Part shown: positions 56,639-64,000 of the stretch, in pieces
Position numbering within the stretch: the stretch's first letter is position 1
Layout: each line of letters opens with the position of its first letter
Assembly: GCA_020072815.1 (NCBI GenBank)
Contig: JAIQGE010000003.1
Coordinates: 124,001 to 188,000, forward strand
From: Terriglobia bacterium
Lineage (GTDB): Bacteria > Acidobacteriota > Terriglobia > Terriglobales > Acidobacteriaceae
DNA: 64,000 nt
Direction of reading: 5' to 3'
The notes under the pieces: model-generated
Seen by the model: only the letters and a program-made list of their open reading frames with translations
The model's database searches: none
Told to the model about the DNA's origin: nothing
Made by a program: the position numbers and the translations under genes

Positions 56639-57721
56639 TTAAGCCCTCCAGGCCACGATGAAGCTGGTGACAATGATGTTGGCAATCGCCAGCGGCAGCA
56701 GGAACTTCCATCCAAATGCCATCAGCTGGTCATAACGGAAGCGCGGCAGCGTGCCGCGAATCCAGATATAGAGAAAGATAAAGAAGAAAACTTTCACCGC
56801 GAAATAGAACACCGGCAGCAGCGCCGCGACGATGGGCGGCGCTCCGGGGATCGCCGGGCCGTGCCATCCGCCGAAGAACAACAGCGTGGCCAGGCAGCCC
56901 ACGGTAAACATGTTCAGATATTCAGCCATGAAGAACATGGCAAACTTCATGGAGCTGTATTCGGTGTGGTATCCGGCGACGAGTTCGGTTTCGGCTTCCG
57001 GCAGATCAAAGGGGATGCGGTTGGTCTCTGCATAAGCGGCCATCAGATAAATAAAGAACGCGATGAACTGTGGAGCAATGTACCAGTGCGGCAGATGGGT
57101 GTTGAAGCTGCCGACCATCCAGGTGCCTGACTGCGCGTTCACGATTTCGCGCAGACTCAGGCTGCCCGCCAGCAGAAGGATTCCCACCAGCGATAGTCCT
57201 AGAGCCAGTTCATAGCTGATCATCTGCGCGCTGGCACGGAGCGATCCGAGCAGGGAATACTTGCTGTTCGACGACCATCCAGCCAGGGCGATGCCATAAA
57301 CGCCGATGGAAGTTGCTCCCAAGATAATCAGCAGGCCAATGTTGATGTCACTCAGGCCGCCCGCCGCGCCCATGCCGGTAATCTGCAGCGGGATGCTGAT
57401 CCCGCGAATGGTGATGGATTCGCCGAAAGGAATAATGGCAATCGAGATCAGGGACATGGCCAGCGCCAGCATCGGGGCCAGAATGTACAGGCCCTTATGC
57501 ACGTTGTCCGGCACCAGGTCTTCCTTCAGGATGAATTTGATGCCGTCAGCCAGCGGTTGCAGCAGGCCGAACGGGCCTACGCGCGTGGGGCCCCAGCGGT
57601 TCTGGATGCGGGCCACCAGCTTGCGCTCCAGCAGGGTGGTGTAGGCCACGCCGGTCAGCATGACAAAGAGGATCAGCAGGATCTTGATCACTGCCACGAT
57701 GATGAAAGTTTTTGTGTCCAC
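56639..57721 (-). CDS. nuoH: NADH-quinone oxidoreductase subunit H
   Basis: 360 residues from GTG 57721, which gives the usual length; the frame continues upstream to 57841 through intergenic sequence. Conserved parts are ERKLVARIQNRWGPTRVGP and ETNRIPFDLPEAETELVAGY, which line the quinone cavity. The gap to nuoJ is only 7 bp. Confidence 0.93.
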   Translation of the reverse strand: MDTKTFIIVAVIKILLILFVMLTGVAYTTLLERKLVARIQNRWGPTRVGPFGLLQPLADGIKFILKEDLVPDNVHKGLYILAPMLALAMSLISIAIIPFGESITIRGISIPLQITGMGAAGGLSDINIGLLIILGATSIGVYGIALAGWSSNSKYSLLGSLRASAQMISYELALGLSLVGILLLAGSLSLREIVNAQSGTWMVGSFNTHLPHWYIAPQFIAFFIYLMAAYAETNRIPFDLPEAETELVAGYHTEYSSMKFAMFFMAEYLNMFTVGCLATLLFFGGWHGPAIPGAPPIVAALLPVFYFAVKVFFFIFLYIWIRGTLPRFRYDQLMAFGWKFLLPLAIANIIVTSFIVAWRA

Positions 57722-57810
57722 GTTTTGGCTGCTACCGCCCCCTAATGGCGGCGACGAACTGAATCTCTCTTCTGAGCCGCAAACAACAAATCTTCTTTGC
57801 ACTTGTGCCG

Positions 57811-57890
57811 CCCCTACGGGGCTCTGCATCTTTTGGCTCACCTACCCAGGGCTTACGCCCTGGGCTACCGTTATTCCGCGCCTTCGGCGC
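57811..57890. repeat. Triple-hairpin intergenic repeat between nuoG and nuoH
   Basis: Three perfect small hairpins in 80 bp: GCCCC-TAC-GGGGC (57811-57823), CCCAGGGC-TTAC-GCCCTGGG (57845-57864) and GCGCC-TTC-GGCGC (57878-57890). The rest of the 278-bp spacer holds short repeats such as TTGCCAATTG and GCTAATT near 57960-57995. Confidence 0.75.
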
Positions 57891-57999
57891 TGGTACAAAA
57901 TTAGTCCAGAGTCTATTTCAAGCCTTACCAAGAGCCAAAAGCCGAACGGCGACTGCGAGTTGCCAATTGTTATTTGCCAGTTGCTAATTGCTAATTGCT

Positions 58000-60366
58000 T
58001 TAATCCGCCATGACTTCTTTCTTGTCTGCCGGCACGCCGCTCCTGCTCTCAAGAACGGAATTCAACATGTTTGAGTAGCGACCCAGCGTTCCCGAGGTGA
58101 ACAACGTGTCATTGGCGGGAACAATCTGTACCAGGCCGTCGGCCGCGCCGGCGTTGCTGTGTTCGGTGGCGGTCGAGTGCTGGTCATTGCCGGCCAGCAG
58201 GTTCAATCTTGAGAATTCGTAGCCCGGAACCAGGCGCTGGATCTCGTCCAGAATGGCCATCGAGTCAAACGGGCTGGTACGCGGCTCCATGTTGTTGGCT
58301 GTCAGCCACACCGAGTGGCGGTCCGCTTCGCCGGACTGCACGCCGCGGGTCTGTCCCATGTCCGCGTGCACGCCGCCGCCGAAGGGAACCAGCTTCTTGA
58401 CGTCAGCGCCCATGCGCTCAGCCACACGAACGATGATTTCAAAATCGCTGCGGACGCCGGCCACGTCGCCGGCCTTCTTGAGCAGTTGCACATCACCGCT
58501 GGTATTGGTAAACGTGCCGGACTTCTCGTAGGCCGACGCCGCGGGCAGCACGACTTCCGCCAGCGATGCGGTTTCCGTCAGGAACAATTCCTGGGCGACG
58601 ATGAGTGTGTTCTTGAGCGCCGCCGGGTCGAAACTGTAGTCGGCAACCGGGTTGGAGCCGACAACATACAGGGCGGCCAGCTTGCCGTCTTTCGCCGCCT
58701 GAATCATTTCCGACAAGGCGAGGCCTTTGGTGGCGGGGAGCGTTCCCCATTCGGCACTGAATTTCTGGGCTGACGTAAGAGCTGTGTAACCGGGTAGCAG
58801 GTCAGGGAACAAGCCCATATCGGCGGCGCCGCGCGAGTTGGCGTAGTCGCCCAGGCAGATGAATTTGGCGTTGATGCCGGAGCCAAACTTCACCAGAGCA
58901 GCAACGTCCGCGCCGCGGACTTCAGAGCCAAAGATGATGACCAGGTCTTTGAGCGCTTTGATCTCGTCGCGGAATTTCTTCAGCGTGTCATTGGTGACGC
59001 CGGCGCTGGTGAGCGACCCGGCGGCTGCGTCGTCGCCGTTGAGGAACGCGGCAATCTTGCCTTCTTTGCCCGTCCCCACCTGGATAAAGCCGGCGGCCTG
59101 GCGGCGCAACTTGATGGGCTGCGAATTCACAACATAGAGCTTGGTCTGGTGCAGGCGGACGGCGGTGCGAATGCTCCACGCCAGCAGCGGATGCTGCTCC
59201 GTGGGATCATTGCCGATCAACAGGATCGCCGGAGCGTTGCCCACGTCGCGCATGGTAGCGGTGGCGTTGGTCTTGCCGGCAAGAGCGCGCGCGAAAGCGG
59301 CGAAATCGGCTGTACGGTGGTGATCAATGTTGTTGGTGCCGAGCACGGTGCGGGCGAATTTCTGCAGCAGGTAGTTTTCTTCGTTGGTGGTGCGGTTGGA
59401 GCCGATCACGCCAATCGCTTGGCCGCCCTTGCTGTCGCGAATCTCGCGCAAGCGTTTGGCGACGTGGTCAATGGCTTCTTCCCAGGTGGCCGGCACGAGC
59501 TTGCCCTCTTTGCGGACCAGCGGCTGGCGCAGACGGTCTTTGTGTTCAGTGAAGTCGAAGGCGTAGCGGCCTTTGATGCACAGGAAATCACCGTTGATGC
59601 CGCTCTTGTCGCGATTGTCGCCGCGGATGATCTCCGCTCCGGTATCTGCCTGGCGCACGCCCAGCGTGGTCTTGCAGCCATCGCCGCAGTGCGTGCAGAC
59701 GGTGCCCACGTGCTTCATCTCCCACGGACGCGTCTTATAGCGGTACGAGCCGGAGGTGAGCGCGCCGACCGGGCAAATATCAATGCACATGCCGCACTCT
59801 TCGCACTCCAGGTGATCTTGCATGTTGGGAGCAATCACTGAGCTCGACCCGCGCAGTTGCACGCCGAGGGCGGAAACGTCCATGCCTTCACCGCATACGC
59901 GGACGCAGCGGTAGCACAGGATGCATCGCGGACGGTCAAAGAAGACCACCGGCGACCACTGCTGTTCTTCTTTGTGGAGCTTGCCTTCCATGTAGCGCGA
60001 TTCGGCGGCCCCGTACTTGAAAGTCATGTCCTGCAGTTCGCATTCGCCGCCGGCATCGCACACCGGGCAGTCCAGCGGATGGTTGCCCAGCAGCAGTTCG
60101 ATCATGGACTTCCGCGCCTGGCGGACTTCATCCGATTCCGTGGTGACGATCATGCCGTCGGTGATGGGGACGGTGCACGCGGTTTGCAGCTTGGGCATCT
60201 TCTCAATGCGCACCAGGCACATGCGGCAGGCGGCCTGCAAGGAGAGACCGGGATAGTAACAGAAGGACGGCACTTCAATGCCCACCGCTTTGCAGGCCTC
60301 AATCAACAGCGTGCCCGCAGGCGCGGTGACTTTTTTCCCATCAACCGTGATTGTTACGTCTGGCAT
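58000..60366 (-). CDS. nuoG: NADH-quinone oxidoreductase subunit G
   Basis: 788 residues. The N-terminus has the 2Fe-2S ligands (FCYYPGLSLQAACRMC), the His-ligated cluster (HPLDCPVCDAGGEC) and two 4Fe-4S motifs (CILCYRCVRVCGE and CEECGMCIDICP). CTHCGDGC plus FLCIKG add the N7 cluster. The C-terminal part is the molybdopterin-fold domain without cofactor function. Its start overlaps the DinB-fold gene by 13 bp. Confidence 0.95.
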   Translation of the reverse strand: MPDVTITVDGKKVTAPAGTLLIEACKAVGIEVPSFCYYPGLSLQAACRMCLVRIEKMPKLQTACTVPITDGMIVTTESDEVRQARKSMIELLLGNHPLDCPVCDAGGECELQDMTFKYGAAESRYMEGKLHKEEQQWSPVVFFDRPRCILCYRCVRVCGEGMDVSALGVQLRGSSSVIAPNMQDHLECEECGMCIDICPVGALTSGSYRYKTRPWEMKHVGTVCTHCGDGCKTTLGVRQADTGAEIIRGDNRDKSGINGDFLCIKGRYAFDFTEHKDRLRQPLVRKEGKLVPATWEEAIDHVAKRLREIRDSKGGQAIGVIGSNRTTNEENYLLQKFARTVLGTNNIDHHRTADFAAFARALAGKTNATATMRDVGNAPAILLIGNDPTEQHPLLAWSIRTAVRLHQTKLYVVNSQPIKLRRQAAGFIQVGTGKEGKIAAFLNGDDAAAGSLTSAGVTNDTLKKFRDEIKALKDLVIIFGSEVRGADVAALVKFGSGINAKFICLGDYANSRGAADMGLFPDLLPGYTALTSAQKFSAEWGTLPATKGLALSEMIQAAKDGKLAALYVVGSNPVADYSFDPAALKNTLIVAQELFLTETASLAEVVLPAASAYEKSGTFTNTSGDVQLLKKAGDVAGVRSDFEIIVRVAERMGADVKKLVPFGGGVHADMGQTRGVQSGEADRHSVWLTANNMEPRTSPFDSMAILDEIQRLVPGYEFSRLNLLAGNDQHSTATEHSNAGAADGLVQIVPANDTLFTSGTLGRYSNMLNSVLESRSGVPADKKEVMAD

Positions 60367-60947
60367 AGGTCCTTTTCTGCGCTAGCTCCTGGTGACTGTG
60401 CTTTCGTGAATGCCGGGCGGTTCCTGATCTCTTCAATCTGTGCGGCGTGCCGCTCGGCGTGCTTGGCCATGATAATCAACAATTCATAGGCGCTTACTTC
60501 TCCGAAGAGCGAATGAGGGACCTCCGTGCGCCGGAGATCTTCGTTATTTTGCTCGGCGAAGAGGATGGCTCCGGCCCGAGAGGTTTCAAACAGTTTTCGC
60601 GCCGCGTGCAGTGTGGGGAAGCGCCCGCTGGGATGGGCCCTTTCCGGCGCCGCAACTTTGCTGCTGCGATTGGCCACGCGCTCCAGAAAAATTTGCTCGC
60701 GGTTGGGGGCATCGGCGGAACGCGGACGTCGCGGCCCTTTCAGCAGGCCGAGCATAAAGGTTTCCGTCACCGCGACGTGCTCGGCGCAATCCAGCACGGA
60801 CCAGCACCCAGACGAAGGACGGTGGAGGCAGCTTTCCTCCGACACATCGGCCAAGCTCAAGAGGAAACGCTCGCGGCTTTCACGCAGCAATGCTGCCAGC
60901 CTTTGGTTATCGGCTGCCAAGGAGACCGTGTTGGACAAAGTGGTCAT
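60354..60947 (-). CDS. DinB-fold (YfiT/DinB superfamily) protein inside the nuo operon
   Basis: 197 residues, helical. The metal-binding His pattern of the DinB four-helix superfamily is seen in SVLDCAEHVAVTETF and IIMAKHAERHAAQIEEI. This is not DNA polymerase IV; these proteins are probably thiol- or metal-dependent transferases or hydrolases. It sits between nuoF and nuoG, overlapping nuoG by 13 bp and 5 bp from nuoF, so it is translated with the complex I genes. Confidence 0.85.
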   Translation of the reverse strand: MTTLSNTVSLAADNQRLAALLRESRERFLLSLADVSEESCLHRPSSGCWSVLDCAEHVAVTETFMLGLLKGPRRPRSADAPNREQIFLERVANRSSKVAAPERAHPSGRFPTLHAARKLFETSRAGAILFAEQNNEDLRRTEVPHSLFGEVSAYELLIIMAKHAERHAAQIEEIRNRPAFTKAQSPGASAEKDLCQT

Positions 60948-60952
60948 GGTTC

Positions 60953-62278
60953 TCAGTGTGACAGCACCGGCAACTCGCTGATCTGGGCGTTGGGCTCAAA
61001 CGGACATGGCTTGCCTTCCAGATGGGCTTCAAACTCGCCGCGCCACTTGTCCACAATGGACATGGTCGGGATGGCCGCGGCGTCGCCTAGCGGGCAGAAC
61101 GTACGGCCCAGCATGTTCTGCGCCAGGTACTTGATGTTGTCAATGTCCTTCTTCAATCCGCCGCCGTTGTGGAAGCGGGTCAGCGTTTTCTTGAGCCAGT
61201 CCGTGCCTTCGCGGCAGGGAATGCACCAGCCACAGCTTTCGTGCTGGTAGAACTTCATTACCCGCAGCGCGAATTTGACCATGCAGGTCTGGTCGTCCAG
61301 GATGACCACGCCGCCGGAACCGAGAAATTCGCCGCGCTTGGCGAAGGAATCAAAGTCGCAGTTGATGCCCTCGGCTTCTTCCGCAGTGAGCAGGAAGGTG
61401 GAAGAGCCACCGGGGACCACGGCCTTGAGTTTCCGTCCGTTGGGGATGCCTCCACCGACTTCGTAAATAAGTTTCTTCATCGGGTAGCCCAGCGGCAATT
61501 CGTACACGCCCGGTTTGTTGATGTGTCCGCTCAAGCAGAACAGGCGGGTGCCGCCGTTCTTGGGAGGGCCGTAATCGGCAAACTTCTGGCCGCCCATCAT
61601 GATGATGTGCGGGACCGAGGCGATGGACTCCACGTTGTTGATCACCGTTGGTCCGCCCCAAAGCCCAACCACCGCAGGGAACGGAGGACGGATGCGGGGA
61701 ATGCCGCGCTTGCCTTCCAGCGATTCCATCAGCGCGGACTCTTCGCCCACTTCATAGGCGCCGGCGCCGGTGTGCCAGTAAACGTCAAAATCCTTGCCGC
61801 TGCCGAAGATGTTCTTGCCCAGAAAACCTTTAGCGTAGGCGTCAGCCAGCGCCTTGCGCGTGATGTCCACCAGGTAACGGTATTCACCGCGGATATAGAT
61901 GTAGCCGATCTTGGCGCCCACGGCCAGGCCGGCGATGATCACGCCTTCGATGACGGTATGAGGATCGTGCTCCAAGATCAGGCGGTCTTTGCAGGTGCCG
62001 GGCTCGGATTCGTCGCCATTGACCAGAATGTATTTCGGCTTGGCGGATTCCTTGGGGACGAAGCTCCACTTCATGCCGGTGGGGAAGCCTGCGCCGCCGC
62101 GCCCGCGGAGGTTTGAAGTCTTGACCTCATTGATGATGTCGTCGGGCTGCATCTTGAGGGCTTTTTGCACGGCCTTGTAGCCGTCAAGCTTCAGATACTG
62201 CTCGATATCGGCCGCACCTTTGCCAAAGCGGCTGGAGACAATGCGTACTTCGTCGGGATGGGAGGTTAGTTCCGCCAT
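60953..62278 (-). CDS. nuoF: NADH-quinone oxidoreductase subunit F
   Basis: 441 residues. NADH and FMN sites are in LRGRGGAGFPTGMKWSF and VNGDESEPGTCKDR. The N3 cluster ligands are in SCGWCIPCREG and GRTFCPLGDAA. It accepts electrons from NADH. About 550 bp of other sequence separates it from nuoE. Confidence 0.96.
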   Translation of the reverse strand: MAELTSHPDEVRIVSSRFGKGAADIEQYLKLDGYKAVQKALKMQPDDIINEVKTSNLRGRGGAGFPTGMKWSFVPKESAKPKYILVNGDESEPGTCKDRLILEHDPHTVIEGVIIAGLAVGAKIGYIYIRGEYRYLVDITRKALADAYAKGFLGKNIFGSGKDFDVYWHTGAGAYEVGEESALMESLEGKRGIPRIRPPFPAVVGLWGGPTVINNVESIASVPHIIMMGGQKFADYGPPKNGGTRLFCLSGHINKPGVYELPLGYPMKKLIYEVGGGIPNGRKLKAVVPGGSSTFLLTAEEAEGINCDFDSFAKRGEFLGSGGVVILDDQTCMVKFALRVMKFYQHESCGWCIPCREGTDWLKKTLTRFHNGGGLKKDIDNIKYLAQNMLGRTFCPLGDAAAIPTMSIVDKWRGEFEAHLEGKPCPFEPNAQISELPVLSH

Positions 62279-62342
62279 TACCTTTCGTTTCTCAGTTGGA
62301 AATTGCCAACAATGCCAAAATTGCCGCGAAAAAAATTGCCAA

Positions 62343-62825
62343 GATTGCCAGAATTGCCAAAATTGATGATTTGAAAGCTCATCTCTGTTTTGCTGTTTGC
62401 CGGGAAATTGAAAATATTGCTGTGAGTTCCCGGGATTCCTTCAACAAATCTTCGAGACGCTCTTTCCTCATGATCTTTAGATCAGACAGCAACTCAATCC
62501 AGAAAGCCGACTCGTCTGCCTCTTCCGTTACTATTCCGATCTTCGAAACAAACTCTGCTTTTGAGCGTGCCCTGCAGGCAGCCCGATAGTTGGCTCCAAC
62601 CGCTGTACCGCAACGTAACAACTGCTTCCCGATAATCTGCGCCTCTGTAGCTGGCGGTAACGAACGAAACAGACGAACAATACGGACTGCGAATTCCTTG
62701 GTTCGCGTGCGAAGCTGCTCCGTTCTGCTATCCAAGGGCGGCCTCTCCTTGCTTGTCGCTCAGAACTGTCTTACCAAGACAGCGCCAAATCATCAATTTT
62801 GGCAATCATGGCAATTCTGGCAATC
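62343..62825. mobile_element. Inverted-repeat-bounded cassette carrying a four-helix-bundle gene
   Basis: The left arm 62343-62373 and the complement of the right arm 62786-62825 are identical over 31 bases, except that the right arm carries 9 extra bases (one more copy of an ATTGCC unit). The arms end in AAATTGATGATTTG on the inner side. A four-helix-bundle gene lies between them. Outside the left arm the ATTGCC unit goes on for some 40 bases. The layout resembles the intervening sequences found in rRNA genes. Confidence 0.6.
62379..62735 (-). CDS. Four-helix-bundle protein (S23/rRNA intervening-sequence type)
   Basis: 118 residues. LLRCGTAVGANYRAACRARSK followed by FVSKIGIVTEEADESAFWIE is the signature of the four-helix-bundle family first met in 23S rRNA intervening sequences; relatives include Avd of diversity-generating retroelements. 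It probably forms a ring-shaped oligomer that binds nucleic acid; function unproven. Codon use is richer in A/T than in the nuo genes around it. Confidence 0.88.
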   Translation of the reverse strand: MDSRTEQLRTRTKEFAVRIVRLFRSLPPATEAQIIGKQLLRCGTAVGANYRAACRARSKAEFVSKIGIVTEEADESAFWIELLSDLKIMRKERLEDLLKESRELTAIFSISRQTAKQR

Positions 62826-62829
62826 CTGA

Positions 62830-63315
62830 CTACTGTTTCGTTTTCTTTCTGTAACTCTCCAGCACCTGGTCCATTTTGTCTACCGTCAGGTTCTCATGAA
62901 AGTCATAGTTCACCTGGACGGCTGGCGCCCAGCTGCAAGCGCCGATGCACTCGACCTCTTCCAGGGAAAACACGCCGTCTGTCGTTGTGCCTTTGTGGCC
63001 GATGCCCAGAGTCTTTTTGCAATGTTCAAAAAGTTCATCAGAGCCGCGCAGCATGCAGCAGATGTTGGTGCACACCTGCACGTTGAATTTGCCGATGGGC
63101 TTGGTGCGCAGCATGGAGTAATAGCTGACCACGTTGCGGACCTCAAGTTCAGTCAACTCGGTCTTTTTTGCCAGATGCGAAATCACATCATCGCTGACAC
63201 ACCCGACTTCATCCTGGCTATAAATCAACATCGGGACGAGGAAGGAGCGCTTGGTCGGGTACTCTTTCATCTTTTCGTCGAAAAATTTGTCAAGCTTCTC
63301 AGATATGACGGCCAT
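62830..63315 (-). CDS. nuoE: NADH-quinone oxidoreductase subunit E
   Basis: 161 residues. The 2Fe-2S (N1a) ligands lie in VCTNICCMLRG and CIGACSWAP, the first pair in its usual C-x4-C spacing. Its ATG overlaps the nuoD stop by one base (TAATG). Confidence 0.95.
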   Translation of the reverse strand: MAVISEKLDKFFDEKMKEYPTKRSFLVPMLIYSQDEVGCVSDDVISHLAKKTELTELEVRNVVSYYSMLRTKPIGKFNVQVCTNICCMLRGSDELFEHCKKTLGIGHKGTTTDGVFSLEEVECIGACSWAPAVQVNYDFHENLTVDKMDQVLESYRKKTKQ

Positions 63316-64000
63316 TACCGGTCAATCTCCCCGAGGACGATGTCAATGCTCCCGATCGCGGCCACCACGTCGGCGATCAGCTTGCCTTCGCACATCTGCG
63401 GCAGGGCTTGCAGGTTGGCGTACGAGGGCGAACGCATGTGTACGCGCATGGGCTTGGCCGTGCCGTCGCTGACCACGTAGTAGCCCATCTCTCCGCGCGG
63501 CGACTCAATCGCCTGATAAACCTCGCCCGCCGGGACCGCAAAGCCTTCGGTCACGATCTTGAAGTGATAGATGAGGGCTTCCATCTGGGTCTTCATCTTC
63601 TCGCGATCGGGCAGAACGACTTTGGGTGCGTCCGCTTTGATGGGACCTTTAGGCATGCCTTCCAATGCCTGTACGCAGATTTCCCGCGATTCGCGCAGTT
63701 CCTGTACGCGGCAGACGTAACGGGCCCAGACGTCGCCATCCTGGGAGACAGGGACCTTGAATTTGAAGTTCTCATAGCCGCAGTAAGGAAGGTCGCGGCG
63801 ATGGTCAAAGTCCACGCCGCTGGCGCGCAGGGCCGGGCCTGTCATGCCGATGGCCAGGGCGTCTTCCGCGCTGATCTGGGCAACGCCCTTCAGCCGGTTA
63901 ATGAAGATGCGGTTGCCGGTAAGCAGGTTTTCGTATTCGTCAATCTTTTCGGAGAACGTGTCGAGAAACTTCTTCACCTTCTCAAAGAAACCGAGAGGCG
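63315..64000 (-). CDS. nuoD: NADH-quinone oxidoreductase subunit D (C-terminal part)
   Basis: 228 residues are visible; the gene runs off the right edge of the window and the GTG at 63977 is internal, since PLGFFEK precedes it in frame. The C-terminal signature PRGEMGYYVVSDGTAKPMRVHMRSPSY is split here at its usual place, and SIDIVLGEIDR ends the protein. The subunit helps form the quinone site together with NuoB. Confidence 0.95.
   Translation of the reverse strand, partial: PLGFFEKVKKFLDTFSEKIDEYENLLTGNRIFINRLKGVAQISAEDALAIGMTGPALRASGVDFDHRRDLPYCGYENFKFKVPVSQDGDVWARYVCRVQELRESREICVQALEGMPKGPIKADAPKVVLPDREKMKTQMEALIYHFKIVTEGFAVPAGEVYQAIESPRGEMGYYVVSDGTAKPMRVHMRSPSYANLQALPQMCEGKLIADVVAAIGSIDIVLGEIDR

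Noticed and set aside
60354-60947. Reading the DinB-fold gene as DNA polymerase IV
   Set aside because: The protein is a small helical DinB/YfiT-type protein with no polymerase motifs.

Overview
The window looks like chromosomal DNA of an Acidobacteriota member, probably class Terriglobia. This rests on the GC-rich codon use, the overall look of the proteins, a PEGA-type kinase-like protein, an imuA-imuB-dnaE2 mutagenesis cassette and a split F0 ATP synthase cluster. It is a judgement from family resemblance; no 16S rRNA or single marker in the window proves it.

Layout, left to right. 1-6.6 kb: the tail of an unknown gene, an acyl-CoA ligase with its TetR regulator, RdgB, a beta-propeller lipoprotein, and DUF4337 and DUF421 membrane proteins. 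6.6-10.3 kb: a structured repeat (copy A), then an FAD dehydrogenase and a ThDP-dependent enzyme in one unit. 10.4-22.7 kb: the most distinctive part, a tightly packed operon with an Rrf2 regulator, a GltD-like FAD/Fe-S protein, a Rieske protein, cytochrome b, a seven-heme cytochrome c, an exported type II DMSO-reductase-family molybdoenzyme (alpha, beta and heme-b gamma) and its TorD/NarJ chaperone. Together these can make an unbroken electron path between the quinone pool and an extracytoplasmic molybdenum centre. The substrate cannot be read from sequence; nitrate/nitrite is the leading guess.

22.8-27.6 kb: tRNA-His, small housekeeping genes, then about 2.4 kb without credible genes that is full of unrelated tandem repeats and holds a damaged tRNA-Arg-like sequence. 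27.6-33.5 kb: imuA-imuB-dnaE2, with a dispersed repeat inserted in frame in imuB. 33.5-41 kb: GDP-mannose dehydratase, two secreted proteins, a membrane pseudokinase with PEGA repeats, and TypA. 41-46 kb (minus strand): an MFS transporter, then ribF, an MBL hydrolase, a DUF1844 protein and a YgfZ-like protein. 46-48 kb: atpZ-atpI-atpB-atpE, the F0 rotor/stator part only. 48.1-50.5 kb: copy B of the structured repeat, directly upstream of an internally duplicated secreted protein. 50.5-64 kb (minus strand): complex I genes nuoD-E-F-G-H-J-K-L-M-N, without nuoI and with two foreign genes inside (a DinB-fold protein and a four-helix-bundle protein flanked by inverted repeats).

The best candidates for undescribed biology are: the two copies of a structured element placed just upstream of genes, each with a pair of mutually exclusive stems; the Rieske/cytochrome b-linked molybdoenzyme operon with an unusual Asp in the FS0 cluster motif; and the inverted-repeat-bounded four-helix-bundle cassette inside the nuo operon.
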